Part shown: positions 1-8,260 of the stretch, piece after piece
Layout of the letters: each line of letters starts with the position of its first letter
Numbering within the stretch: position 1 is the stretch's first letter
Source: CAVTWY01 sp963738575
GTDB lineage: Bacteria; Pseudomonadota; Gammaproteobacteria; Burkholderiales; Burkholderiaceae_C
Assembly (NCBI GenBank): GCA_963738575.1
Contig: CAVTWY010000004.1
Location: 1,178,001 to 1,242,000 of the forward strand
DNA: 64,000 nucleotides
Reading direction: 5' to 3'
Translations under genes and position numbers: made by a program
Notes under the pieces: model-generated
The model's input: only the letters and a program-made list of their open reading frames with translations
The model's database searches: none
Told to the model about the DNA's origin: nothing

Positions 1-1
1 C

Positions 2-757
2 ATCACGGGGCCGGTGGCCGGTGGCGCGCCCACCAAGATCGGGCCCGGCGTGGGCGACATCGTCCCCGGCATGTTTCTCGCATTTGGTATTGCTTCGGCC
101 TGTTGGCGTGCGCAGCGCACGGGTCGTGGCCAGTTCGTGGACGTTGCCATGACTGACGCCGTGCTGGCCCTGTGCGAACGCATCGTGTTTCAGTACAGCG
201 TCACCGGCCTGGCGCCTAAACCTGAAGGCAATGGCCACCCGCTGCTCTGCCCATTTGGCCTGTTTGCGACCCGTGACGGCTGGGTCAGCCTGGGGGTGCC
301 CAACGACAGGTTCTGGGTGCCCCTGATGCAGAAGATGGGGCGACCGGACCTGGCGCAGGACCCGGCCTTTCTTAGCAACGAAGCGCGCGTGGCCCGTCGG
401 ACCGAGGTGGAAGCGCTCGTCAGTGACTGGACGGGCCAGCACACCCGCGCCGAACTCGCCGCCCTGCTGGGCGGAGAGATCCCATTTGCCCCCGTCTACA
501 CCGCAGCCGATGTATTTGCCGACCCGCATTACCGCGCCCGGCAGATGCTGGTGGAGACCGAATACCCCGGCGCAGCCAACCCGCTGGTGCTGGCCGGTAC
601 GCCGGTGAAGATGAGCGACACCCCCGGCACGGTGAGTCGGCGAGCACCTCTGGTTGGCGAACACAGCCAGGCTGTGTTGGCCGAGTTCGGCTTCGAAGCA
701 GTGGAAATCGCGGCGCTGTGTTCTGCCGCTCCTGCCGCTGTGCCAATGACCACATGA
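2..757 (+). CDS. CoA transferase family III (CaiB/BaiF), 5' truncated by window
   Basis: The frame is open at the left edge, so only the C-terminal part of a family III (formyl-CoA transferase type) CoA transferase is present; full-length members are about 390-410 residues. These enzymes move CoA between carboxylic acids through an enzyme-anhydride intermediate. The family motif VDVAMTDA is encoded from base 137 and contains the Asp that normally carries the anhydride. The family's usual C-terminal region follows, with F-A-P-V-Y-T-A-A-D-V and the closing region G-T-P-V-K-M-S. The gene is followed by a TctC relic and then a CitE-like lyase on the same strand, so it probably activates a carboxylic acid that the downstream enzymes process. 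The substrate cannot be read from the sequence. Confidence 0.85.
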   Translation: MTGPVAGGAPTKIGPGVGDIVPGMFLAFGIASACWRAQRTGRGQFVDVAMTDAVLALCERIVFQYSVTGLAPKPEGNGHPLLCPFGLFATRDGWVSLGVPNDRFWVPLMQKMGRPDLAQDPAFLSNEARVARRTEVEALVSDWTGQHTRAELAALLGGEIPFAPVYTAADVFADPHYRARQMLVETEYPGAANPLVLAGTPVKMSDTPGTVSRRAPLVGEHSQAVLAEFGFEAVEIAALCSAAPAAVPMTT

Positions 758-767
758 AGAAGTCCCC

Positions 768-923
768 ATGTTGAACAGAAGACATGTGCTCGCCGCCGAG
801 GCGATGCACACAGTTGCCGCTCCCCTGTGTGCACAGTCCAGCACGCCCAACTGGCCCAGCAAGCCGGTAAGGATCATCCTGGGCTTTCCGCCAAGGCAGC
901 GCAGCGATGCATCGCATGCGTGA
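768..923 (+). pseudogene. Relic of a Bug/TctC substrate-binding protein
   Basis: A 51-codon frame opens with MLNRRHVLAAEA, continues through a degraded signal-peptide region ending LCAQSS, and then reads N-W-P-S-K-P-V-R-I-I-L-G-F-P-P. W-P-S-K-P-(V/I)-R-I-I-x-(P/G)-F-P-P is the near-invariant start of mature TctC/Bug proteins, as in the intact copy beginning at 55390. After F-P-P the homology breaks off and a stop follows within 13 codons, so about 270 residues are missing. It lies between a CoA transferase and a CitE-like gene, a place where orphan TctC genes often occur. I read it as an internally deleted TctC gene rather than a functional peptide. Confidence 0.7.
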
Positions 924-984
924 TTCCAAGAAGCGCTTGTAGCGTGAACACTGACGCGAAGTTTCCAAACCCGAGATCGAGATC

Positions 985-1896
985 ATGACGACACGCCCCC
1001 ACCGCAACCGCCGCTGCCAGCTGTCTGTGCCAGGCTCGAGCGAGAAGATGATGCAAAAGGCCGCCGGTCTGGGCGTCGACTATGTCTTCCTCGATCTGGA
1101 AGACGCGGTGGCACCTTCTGAAAAACGGCCCTCGCGCAAGCGCATCGTCGAGGCACTGACCGGCCTGGACTGGGGCCGCACGACACGCTGCGTGCGCGTT
1201 AACGACCTCACCACCGAGTACGCCTACGAAGACATCATCGAAGTGGTGGAGGGTGCGCGCGAGAACCTCGATCTCATCATGCTGCCCAAGGCCATGAGCG
1301 CGGCCGATGTGCTGTTCGTCGACAAGCTGCTTTCGATGATGGAAAAGAAGCTGGGCCTCAAGAAGCAAATTGGCCTGGACGTGTTGATCGAAGAAGTGGA
1401 AGCGATGATGCAAGTCGAAGTCATCGCCGCATCAACGCCGCGCCTGGAGTGCCTGATTTTTGGCATGGGCGACTACTCGGCCAGCCAAGGCATCTCGATG
1501 CGCGACATCGGGGGAAGTAACGGCTATCCCGGTGATATCTGGCATTACCAGCGCCAGAAGCTCACCATCGCCTGCCGGGCCAACCGCATTGACGCGGTGG
1601 ACGGCCCCTTTGGCAACTTCAAAGACACCGAGTCCTTTCGTGAAGAGTGTCGGCGTTCCATGATCTTGGGCATGGTGGGCAAGTGGGCCATACACCCCTC
1701 GCAGGTGGAAATCGCCCAGACCGCGTTTTCGCCCCGGCCCGAAGAAATTTCCCGCGCTCGCGCGATGAAGACGGCCTATGACGAGGCACTCGCACAAGGC
1801 ATTGGCGCAGTGCAGTTCGAGGGCAAGATGATCGACATTGCGGCGGTGCGCATCGTCAACAACACCCTTGAAAAGGCGCAGCGCCTGGGTTTGTGA
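985..1896 (+). CDS. HpcH/HpaI aldolase / CitE-like beta-hydroxyacyl-CoA lyase
   Basis: This 303-residue protein belongs to the CitE/HpcH TIM-barrel family, which contains citrate lyase beta subunit, malyl-CoA lyase and (S)-citramalyl-CoA lyase. The N-terminus R-R-C-Q-L-S-V-P-G-S-S-E-K-M and the following V-F-L-D-L-E-D-A-V are the family's CoA- and metal-site strands. The length fits stand-alone CitE-type lyases. CitG, CitX and citrate lyase alpha and gamma subunits are absent, so free CoA thioesters are the likelier substrates. It lies just downstream of a family III CoA transferase, an arrangement seen in citramalyl-CoA and malyl-CoA pathways. The exact substrate is an inference I cannot settle. 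Confidence 0.82.
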   Translation: MTTRPHRNRRCQLSVPGSSEKMMQKAAGLGVDYVFLDLEDAVAPSEKRPSRKRIVEALTGLDWGRTTRCVRVNDLTTEYAYEDIIEVVEGARENLDLIMLPKAMSAADVLFVDKLLSMMEKKLGLKKQIGLDVLIEEVEAMMQVEVIAASTPRLECLIFGMGDYSASQGISMRDIGGSNGYPGDIWHYQRQKLTIACRANRIDAVDGPFGNFKDTESFREECRRSMILGMVGKWAIHPSQVEIAQTAFSPRPEEISRARAMKTAYDEALAQGIGAVQFEGKMIDIAAVRIVNNTLEKAQRLGL

Positions 1897-1906
1897 GGCC
1901 ACTCCC

Positions 1907-2470
1907 ATGAGCCAAGCTAACACTCTAAAGACGGCCACGTCGCCGCCACAGCACTGGGCCAGCAAGGTGGGGCTGGTTGATTTGCAGGTCAATGGGGTGG
2001 CGCTGGAATCCAACAGCGTGTTGGACCGGCTGCTGATCCAAGAAGCCGTCTACCGATGGGGCATGGCCTGGGATGAAGCCCGGTTGGACGTTGTGCGTTC
2101 GCTGTTCATGAAAGAAGGCGAACTGGTGATCACGCGCGGCAGTGCACAGCCGATCTCGCGCCACGCCACCCGCGATGTCATCGCCAAGTACGTGGAGGCC
2201 GCCTCCCATGTGCAAGCCGACCAGCGCCGGCATGCGATGAGCAATGTGGTCATCGATCGCTTGACTGACAGCGAGGCCACGGCGCTGGCCTACGGCATCG
2301 TGACCATCGCCGCAGATGGGCTTTCCTTGGGTGCCACGGTCATTTACAACGCCGAACTGCGCAAAGAGGCCGATGGGGTTTGGCGCTTTTTGAAGTTTGT
2401 CATCGGTATGGATGACTACGCCTCCGGAGGTGCTGCCAAGCGGGCGGCTTTCGAGAAACTCAAAGTCTAA
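1907..2470 (+). CDS. SnoaL-like / NTF2-fold protein
   Basis: This encodes 187 residues from the ATG 10 bases after the preceding stop. An in-frame start further upstream would overlap the CitE-like gene and adds no recognisable sequence. The region S-V-L-D-R-L-L-I-Q-E-A-V-Y-R-W-G-M-A-W-D-E is the first helix of SnoaL-like domains (usual signature: I-x-x-L-x-x-x-Y-x-x-A-x-D). The later V-I-Y-N-A-E-L-R-K-E and W-R-F-L-K-F-V-I-G-M match the cone-fold beta strands that close the pocket. Such proteins may be small isomerases, dehydratases or ring-hydroxylating-type binding domains, and sequence alone does not say which. It lies in a same-strand run of acyl-CoA genes, which suggests a role in that pathway. 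Confidence 0.65.
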   Translation: MSQANTLKTATSPPQHWASKVGLVDLQVNGVALESNSVLDRLLIQEAVYRWGMAWDEARLDVVRSLFMKEGELVITRGSAQPISRHATRDVIAKYVEAASHVQADQRRHAMSNVVIDRLTDSEATALAYGIVTIAADGLSLGATVIYNAELRKEADGVWRFLKFVIGMDDYASGGAAKRAAFEKLKV

Positions 2471-2482
2471 AAGGAGCTAGAC

Positions 2483-3343
2483 ATGAAACTGTTAGGCCAC
2501 TGGTTTTGCGCATTGCCGCTCTTGTTGGGGGGCTGCGCGGCCATGAAAACGCCAACCGAGCACCCGCGCGTCGAAATGGTGCGCTATGACGACGTGGTCA
2601 TTGAAACCTTGGTGCAAGGCACCGGGCCTGCCATCGTGTTCTTGCCCTCGTTAGGCCGCGATGGATATGAAGACTACGATGGCGTTGCAGCCGCATTGGC
2701 CGCCTCGGGCTACCGCGTGCTACGGCCGCAGCCCCGTGGTATAGGCCTGTCCACAGGCCCGATGAAGGGGCAAGACTTGTACAACTTTGCCCGTGACGTG
2801 GCGGCTGTCATCGACCAACAAGGCGCCGGGCGCGCCGTCATCGTCGGCCACGCCTACGGGCACTTTGTTGCCCGCATGACGGCGGTGCAGCACCCGGAGA
2901 GAGTGCGCGGCGTGGTGCTGGCCGCTGCATCGGCCAAAGACACTGGCCAGCGCTTTCCGTCAGTGTGGACGTCGCCTGGGCGCGCTGGCAATTTGTCGCT
3001 TCCGGTTGAGCAGCGCCTGGAAGCCTTACGCCTGAACTTCTTCGCCCCCGGCAACGACCCCAGCAGTTGGCTCAAGGGCTGGCACACGGCCACGCGTTTG
3101 ATGCAAGTGGAAAAGCCAGTGCCGCAGGCGGTCTGGTGGTCGGCCGGCACAGTGCCTTTGCTGGAACTGATTCCCGAGGAAGACCCGTTCAAGCCGCGCG
3201 ACCGCTGGGACGAATTGGTCAAAGAGTTCGGCTCGCGCGTGGTGGTCGTCACCATCCCCAAGTCTTCACATGCGCTATTCCCCGAACAACCCATTGCGGT
3301 GGCCCGAGCCATCGAATCTTGGGTCAAGAACTTGCCTCGTTAG
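2483..3343 (+). CDS. Lipoprotein alpha/beta hydrolase with Ala at the nucleophile position
   Basis: The start is well supported by AGGAG seven bases upstream. The first 18 residues are a lipoprotein signal with lipobox L-L-G-G-C, so Cys18 would be lipidated and the protein envelope-anchored. The remainder is an alpha/beta hydrolase: an oxyanion-loop region near residues 53-61, R-P-Q-P-R-G-I-G-L-S near 81-90, and the nucleophile elbow V-I-V-G-H-A-Y-G-H near 119-127. The elbow reads G-H-A-Y-G, so residue 124 is Ala where most family members have Ser. A C-terminal S-S-H-A-L-F-P-E retains the catalytic His region. Loss of Ser argues against a classical esterase. A cofactor-free lyase- or binding-type role, or an inactive homologue, are alternatives. 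Confidence 0.78.
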   Translation: MKLLGHWFCALPLLLGGCAAMKTPTEHPRVEMVRYDDVVIETLVQGTGPAIVFLPSLGRDGYEDYDGVAAALAASGYRVLRPQPRGIGLSTGPMKGQDLYNFARDVAAVIDQQGAGRAVIVGHAYGHFVARMTAVQHPERVRGVVLAAASAKDTGQRFPSVWTSPGRAGNLSLPVEQRLEALRLNFFAPGNDPSSWLKGWHTATRLMQVEKPVPQAVWWSAGTVPLLELIPEEDPFKPRDRWDELVKEFGSRVVVVTIPKSSHALFPEQPIAVARAIESWVKNLPR

Positions 3344-3424
3344 CCTGCGCTTGTAAGTTTGTGAGCACATCTTTGAGCCCGACCGACCAGCCTATCCCAA
3401 CCAGGCATTGACCCAGGAACCGAC

Positions 3425-4648
3425 ATGTCTGAAGACGGAAAAGGCTACATGACCGACGAGCGTCGCATGATCCGCGACGCGGCGCGCGAGTTCACGATGA
3501 AGGAAGTGCTGCCGGTGGCCAATCGGCTGGATGGCCCTGACGGCGAGATTCCCATGGACTTGCGCCAGAAGATGGCCGACATGGGCTACTTCGGCATGAT
3601 GCTCCCTGAAGAGTTTGGGGGCTTGGGCCTGGGCTACTTCGAATATTGCCTGGTGGCCGAACAGCTTGCGCGCGGCTGGATGTCGGTGGCTTCGCTGATG
3701 GCGCGCGGGCAGGGTGGCTGGATTCGCAAATCCATGCCCGGAGACAGGCAGGCGGAGTACCTGCAGCGCGTGGTCAAGGGCGATTTTCTGGGCGCTTCGG
3801 CCTTGTCCGAGCCGGATACGGGGTCGGACCTGGCGTCGATCTCCTGCCGCGCCGTGCGCGATGGCGACGAATGGGTGCTGACCGGAAACAAGTACTGGTG
3901 CACTTTCGCCGACGGTGCCGATTACCTGACCATCTTTGCGCGCACGTCGCCACCGCCCAGCGCTGAAAAGCGCTGGAAGGGCATCACAGCGTTCTTGATC
4001 GAGAAACCGCGCGGCACCTTTCCCAAGGGCATGGTCGGCAACCCGATCCCGAAGATCGGCTACTTCGGCTGGAAGACTTTTGAGCTGGCACTGGACGGTG
4101 TGCGCGTACCCCTCTCAGCGCGCGTCGGTGAAGAGGGCAAGGGCTTCCTGTTGATGACCGAGGGCCTGCAGGGCATGCGCGCCCACACCGCAGCTCGCTC
4201 CATCGGTCTGGCGCAAGGTGCGTTGGAAGACGCCAGCGAATACTGCCTCCAGCGCAAGCAGTTCGGCATGCCGATTGCCGAGTACCAGGCGATCCGTTTC
4301 AAGATTGCCACCATGGCCACCGAGATCCAGGCTGCCCGCCACTTGCTGTACTTCGTCTGCGGCGAACTCGATGCCGGCCGTCGTTGCGACACCGAGGCGT
4401 CGATGGTCAAGCTGTTCGCCTCGGAGATGGCCGAGCGGGTCACCTCCGAGGCCTTGCAGATTCTGGGCGGTGCAGGCTACACGAAGCTCTTCGCAGTGGA
4501 ACGCTACTGGCGGGATGCGCGTCTGACGAAGATCTTCGAAGGCACTTCCGAAATCCAGCAGCGCATCATTTCGCGCAACCTGCTGGGCAAGTCGGAAGTG
4601 GAAGAGATGATTGCCGAGCGGGCCTTCGCGCAACAAAGATCCCGTTGA
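3425..4648 (+). CDS. Acyl-CoA dehydrogenase (copy 1)
   Basis: This is a 407-residue flavoprotein that introduces an alpha-beta double bond into an acyl-CoA and passes electrons to ETF. The FAD/acyl-CoA motif L-S-E-P-D-T-G-S-D-L, followed by W-V-L-T-G-N-K-Y-W, marks the middle beta domain. The C-terminal F-E-G-T-S-E-I-Q-Q-R-I-I carries the position commonly used as catalytic Glu. The next gene is a close paralogue, and the two share M-x-D-E-R, the K-E-V-L-P-V-A-N-R-L-D block, and Y-F-G-W-K-T. They are therefore probably a tandem duplication with divergent chain specificity, or two subunits of one enzyme. Which acyl-CoA is used is unknown. Confidence 0.9.
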   Translation: MSEDGKGYMTDERRMIRDAAREFTMKEVLPVANRLDGPDGEIPMDLRQKMADMGYFGMMLPEEFGGLGLGYFEYCLVAEQLARGWMSVASLMARGQGGWIRKSMPGDRQAEYLQRVVKGDFLGASALSEPDTGSDLASISCRAVRDGDEWVLTGNKYWCTFADGADYLTIFARTSPPPSAEKRWKGITAFLIEKPRGTFPKGMVGNPIPKIGYFGWKTFELALDGVRVPLSARVGEEGKGFLLMTEGLQGMRAHTAARSIGLAQGALEDASEYCLQRKQFGMPIAEYQAIRFKIATMATEIQAARHLLYFVCGELDAGRRCDTEASMVKLFASEMAERVTSEALQILGGAGYTKLFAVERYWRDARLTKIFEGTSEIQQRIISRNLLGKSEVEEMIAERAFAQQRSR

Positions 4649-4709
4649 TGGGCGGACCTGCACGCCCCCGTTCCCGACACCGATCAACTCGGCACTTGAA
4701 AGCGCAACG

Positions 4710-5885
4710 ATGAGCGAAGCCCAGGGCTACATGACCGAAGAGCGCCTCGCGTTTCAGCAGCAGGCACGTGACTTCACGAACAAGGAAGTGCTGCCGGTGG
4801 CCAATCGGCTGGACCCGGAGAAGGGCGACATCCCGCGTGCGCTGATCGACCAGATGGGTGAGATGGGGTACTTCGGCATCACCATCCCCGAAGAGTTCGG
4901 CGGCTTGGGGCTGGGGTGTTTCGAGTACTGCATGATTTCGGAAGAACTGGCCCGCGGCTGGATGAGCGTGGCCAGCATCGTGGCGCGCGGCAATGGCTTT
5001 TACAAGCTGGTGCCTGGCGTGGGCGAAGAGCGCTCGCGGCAGATCGAGGCCATGGCACGTGGCCAGTACCTCGGCGCGTTTGCCATGTCCGAACCGCAGA
5101 CAGGCTCAGACGTGAGCGGCATCGCCTGCCGAGCGCGCCGCGACGGCGACCAGTGGGTGATCAACGGCAACAAGTACTGGTGCACCTTTGCCGATGGGGC
5201 TGATTTCATTTACGTCGTCTGCCGTACGGAACCGCTGAACGAAGCCAAGCCGCATCTTGGGTTGACCGGCATCGTCGTTGAGAAGCCGCGCGGTGAATTG
5301 CCCAAAGGTGTGCAGGGCAGTCCGATTCCGAAGATTGGCTACTTCGGCTGGAAGACCTGGGAACTGGCCTTCGACAACGTGCGGGTGCCGATGAACACGC
5401 CCGACGACAAGCTAGGCAAGGCGTTCTACAGCATCGCCACTGGCCTAGAGAAGGCGCGTGCCCACACGGCCGCACGTTCCATCGGTCAGGCGCAAGGTGC
5501 GCTGGACCAGGCCATTTCCTACGCCAAGGAACGGCGCCAGTTCAAGAAGCCTATCGCGGAGTTTCAGGCCATCCGTTTCAAGATAGCCACCATGGCCACC
5601 GAGATCGAGGCAGCGCGCCAGCTCATGTACCACGTGTGCAACTTGATCGACCAGGGCCAGCGCTCGGACAAGGAAGCGGCCATGGTCAAGTACTTTGCTG
5701 CGGAGATGGCCGAGCGTGTTACCTCCGAGGCACTGCAGATACTGGGCGGCGCGGGCTTCACCACGCTGTACCCGGTGGAACGCTACTGGCGCGATGCCCG
5801 CTTGTCCAAGATCTTCGAGGGCACTTCGGAAATCCAGCAGCGCATCATCTCCGACCACCTGCTGGGCAAGGCCGAAGGCGTTTGA
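4710..5885 (+). CDS. Acyl-CoA dehydrogenase (copy 2)
   Basis: I chose the ATG giving M-S-E-A-Q-G-Y-M-T-E-E-R (391 residues) because it aligns with the start of the preceding paralogue. The longer in-frame extension overlaps that gene and is not protein-like. The motifs M-S-E-P-Q-T-G-S-D-V and W-V-I-N-G-N-K-Y-W-C-T-F-A-D-G-A-D are the acyl-CoA dehydrogenase middle domain, and F-E-G-T-S-E-I-Q-Q-R-I-I-S-D-H is the C-terminal catalytic segment. The 61-base gap from copy 1 indicates co-transcription. Differences from copy 1 concentrate in the loop near residues 90-110 and in the substrate-side segment after S-I-A-T-G-L-E. That pattern suggests diverged specificity rather than a fresh duplication. 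Confidence 0.9.
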   Translation: MSEAQGYMTEERLAFQQQARDFTNKEVLPVANRLDPEKGDIPRALIDQMGEMGYFGITIPEEFGGLGLGCFEYCMISEELARGWMSVASIVARGNGFYKLVPGVGEERSRQIEAMARGQYLGAFAMSEPQTGSDVSGIACRARRDGDQWVINGNKYWCTFADGADFIYVVCRTEPLNEAKPHLGLTGIVVEKPRGELPKGVQGSPIPKIGYFGWKTWELAFDNVRVPMNTPDDKLGKAFYSIATGLEKARAHTAARSIGQAQGALDQAISYAKERRQFKKPIAEFQAIRFKIATMATEIEAARQLMYHVCNLIDQGQRSDKEAAMVKYFAAEMAERVTSEALQILGGAGFTTLYPVERYWRDARLSKIFEGTSEIQQRIISDHLLGKAEGV

Positions 5886-5902
5886 GGGCCGCCACCGCGA
5901 GC

Positions 5903-7261
5903 ATGGGCATGAGTGAAATCAACATCACCGAAGAGCTGGCGCAGCGGGCATCGGCCTTGCGCTACGAGGACCTGAGCCCGGCCGCGCTGACGCTGGCCAA
6001 GCAGTGCCTGTTGGACTGGTTGGCGGTGACGATTGCGGGCCGCGATGAAGAACTGGTCCGCATCCTGCTGGACGAGCGCCTGGACGCAGGCTTGGCGGGC
6101 GCGTCCACCGTGGTCGGGCGCAGCGAGCGGCTTGCGTTGCCTGCCGCTGTGCTAGTGAATGGTGCGATGTCGCACGCGCTGGACTATGACGATGTCGTGA
6201 AGGTCATGCGCGGGCATCCCAGCGCGCCAGTGATGCCCGTGGCCTTGGGCCTGGGAGCGCACCTGCACCTGTCGGGTCGCGAGGCGCTGACAGCCTTTGT
6301 CGCTGGGTTTGAAACCGAATGCCGCGTAGGCGCGCTGTGCGCCCACAACCACTATGCACGCGGGTTTCACCCAACGGCGACGGTTGGCACCTTCGGGGCG
6401 GCTGCCGCTGCGGGTCGCTTGCTGGGCTTGGACACGGCCCGCATGACGTTGGCGCTGGGTGCTGCAGGCACCCAGGCCGCAGGCCTGAAGGCTTCGTTCG
6501 GCACGCATTGCAAACCACTTCATGCAGGCCGTGCGGCCGAAGCGGGTCTGTTGGCAGCGCGTCTGGCAGTACGCGGCTTCACCGCACAGGGAGACATTTT
6601 GGGCAATGAGCAGGGGTTTGCGAAAACGCAGTCCGACGGGTTCGATCTGGCTGGCGCGTTGGCCGACCCCGTGGGGGGCTTCCACGTCACGAACACGCTC
6701 TTCAAGTACCACGCCGCCTGCTTCTTGACACATTCAAGCATCGAGGCCTTGAACCTGTTGCGCGCTCAGCACCGCGTGACGCTCGCGGATGTAGTCGCGG
6801 TGGAGTTGCATGTGAACCCAGGCCACTTGAAGATCTGCGGCATTGCGGTGCCCACGACGGGCCTAGAGGTCAAGTTTTCGCTGCCCATGATGGCGGCAAT
6901 GACGCTTGCGGGCGTTGACACCGCCAACGATGCCAGCTATACCGACGTACTCGCAACAAGTCCTGATCTGGTGGCCCTGCGCAACAAGGTGCGCGTGGTC
7001 TCCGACTGGGCTGGCGAGGCATCTGGCGCCGAGGTCGTGCTGACTTTGGTGGACGGCCAGCGTCTTTCGCAGACTTTCGACGTGGGCATGCCGATGCAGG
7101 ACTTGGGCCAGCAATGGACGATGCTGGAGACCAAGTTCCACAGCTTGGTGGAGCCCCGTCTGGGCGGCCTACGTGCGACTCAGTTACTTGCCAGTTGTCG
7201 CCAGGCCGAACACCTTGCAGACATCGGCGCACTGCTGGACTTGACTACGCCAGGCTCCTGA
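5903..7261 (+). CDS. MmgE/PrpD family protein
   Basis: A 452-residue protein of the MmgE/PrpD family, which includes 2-methylcitrate dehydratase and cis-aconitate decarboxylase. The signature start is A-L-A-K-Q-C-L-L-D-W-L-A-V-type, followed by N-G-A-M-S-H-A-L-D-Y-D-D-V, the His-Asp segment of the active-site cleft. Further on are G-F-H-P-T-A-T-V-G-T-F-G-A-A-A-A-A-G and a C-terminal lid. Two ATGs lie six bases apart (5903 and 5909) with no strong ribosome site favouring either. It closes the first same-strand run of the locus. In this context it could dehydrate or decarboxylate a tricarboxylate-type intermediate. Family members of unknown function are common, so the reaction is not assigned. 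Confidence 0.85.
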   Translation: MGMSEINITEELAQRASALRYEDLSPAALTLAKQCLLDWLAVTIAGRDEELVRILLDERLDAGLAGASTVVGRSERLALPAAVLVNGAMSHALDYDDVVKVMRGHPSAPVMPVALGLGAHLHLSGREALTAFVAGFETECRVGALCAHNHYARGFHPTATVGTFGAAAAAGRLLGLDTARMTLALGAAGTQAAGLKASFGTHCKPLHAGRAAEAGLLAARLAVRGFTAQGDILGNEQGFAKTQSDGFDLAGALADPVGGFHVTNTLFKYHAACFLTHSSIEALNLLRAQHRVTLADVVAVELHVNPGHLKICGIAVPTTGLEVKFSLPMMAAMTLAGVDTANDASYTDVLATSPDLVALRNKVRVVSDWAGEASGAEVVLTLVDGQRLSQTFDVGMPMQDLGQQWTMLETKFHSLVEPRLGGLRATQLLASCRQAEHLADIGALLDLTTPGS

Positions 7262-7330
7262 CCATCAGGCCGGGGCCTGCCTGCTTCAACACCTCCTGCA
7301 CCGACACGATGCACCCTCAGCCAATTGAAA

Positions 7331-8065
7331 TCAGCACTGGGCAACTGCCGCCGTAAGTTGCTCAAGATAGTGGCTGCGGTGCAATTGCAGTCGCACCTGC
7401 GGTGCACCAATGCCCATCGCCAAACGCTGGCCACGTATGGTGGAGGGCAGCAACATCGCAATCACCGCGTGGCCGGGGTTGAGCACGCCCGCCGACTGGT
7501 AGTGGCCCAGCTCGCGGGCGTTGGCCACCTCGGTCAACGTGTCCGGTACATGCGCAGGCTTGCAGCCGACTTCCAGCTCGGCGTTGTGCCGGCGCAGAAG
7601 TAAACTGATGCGGTCGCTGTCCATGGCAGTCATGAGCATGATGCCTGTGGCCGTGAGGTGCGGTGGCCGTTTCGTTCCAACCACGGGCGTGAAGCGCACG
7701 GCCTGCTTGGAGTGAACAACCGAGACATACTGCAGGTGGGTGCAGTCGAGTCGGCCCAGCACGATGGTTTCGCCGGTGGTTTGCGCCAGTTGCTGCATCG
7801 CTTGTTCGATGGCGCGAGGCCGGTCGGGCAGGTGCGACACCCAACCGCACAGGTTGGCCACGCGCATCGACGGGCAGTACTCGCGCGTGGTCGGACTGAA
7901 GTCGATGTATCCGTCGGACACCAGGGTCTTCAGCAGCATCGAGACACTGGACTGCGGCGCGTCCAGTGCCTCCACCAGGTCGGAAACGCGCAGCGGTTTG
8001 CGCTGACGCTCGAACACCTCGAGCAGGTCGAACGCTCTTGCAGCCGACTTGACGGACCTTTGCAT
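7331..8065 (-). CDS. IclR family transcriptional regulator (intact)
   Basis: The 244-residue protein has the IclR layout. An N-terminal winged helix-turn-helix runs from S-V-K-S-A-A-R-A-F-D-L-L-E-V-F to about residue 65, with the recognition helix near A-P-Q-S-S-V-S-M-L-L-K-T-L. A C-terminal effector domain contains R-F-T-P-V-V-G-T-K-R-P-P-H-L-T-A-T-G-I-M-L, which matches the family's ligand-loop region. It converges on the MmgE/PrpD gene with a 69-base gap. Its start codon faces a second IclR gene across 195 bases, where two large palindromes lie, the nearer only 26 bases upstream. It probably controls itself and the surrounding catabolic genes. Confidence 0.9.
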   Translation of the reverse strand: MQRSVKSAARAFDLLEVFERQRKPLRVSDLVEALDAPQSSVSMLLKTLVSDGYIDFSPTTREYCPSMRVANLCGWVSHLPDRPRAIEQAMQQLAQTTGETIVLGRLDCTHLQYVSVVHSKQAVRFTPVVGTKRPPHLTATGIMLMTAMDSDRISLLLRRHNAELEVGCKPAHVPDTLTEVANARELGHYQSAGVLNPGHAVIAMLLPSTIRGQRLAMGIGAPQVRLQLHRSHYLEQLTAAVAQC

Positions 8066-8090
8066 GCTTGTCTCCAGATTTACCCTGGCA

Positions 8091-8107
8091 GGCCTGCAAT
8101 GCAGGCC
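8091..8107. promoter_or_regulatory. Perfect 17-bp palindrome, putative IclR operator 1
   Basis: GGCCTGCA-A-TGCAGGCC is a perfect inverted repeat of two 8-base arms around a central A, lying 26 bases upstream of the leftward iclR start codon. It shares the 11-base core CTGCAATGCAG with the second palindrome. The centres are at 8099 and 8151, exactly 52 bases apart. IclR proteins bind palindromes of this size, so autoregulation is a reasonable inference, but binding has not been shown. Confidence 0.6.
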
Positions 8108-8142
8108 CTGAGTACTTGTGTGCTCTGACTCAATTGTCTATA

Positions 8143-8159
8143 GTTCTGCAATGCAGAAC
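8143..8159. promoter_or_regulatory. Perfect 17-bp palindrome, putative IclR operator 2
   Basis: GTTCTGCA-A-TGCAGAAC is a perfect inverted repeat with the same core as operator 1 but different outer bases (GTT/AAC instead of GGC/GCC). A further half-like element, GTTCTGTA, follows at 8163. The site lies between the two divergent iclR genes. Spacing of 52 bp puts both palindromes on the same face of B-form DNA (about five turns), which would suit cooperative or looped binding by an IclR tetramer. Confidence 0.6.
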
Positions 8160-8260
8160 CAAGTTCTGTAGGATTGAAAATTTTGAAGTCTCTTTCCTTG
8201 TGCGTCAAGTTGGGGCTTCCCCACCCCCTACCGGCCTTGTCACCCTTGATTGCCCTGACC

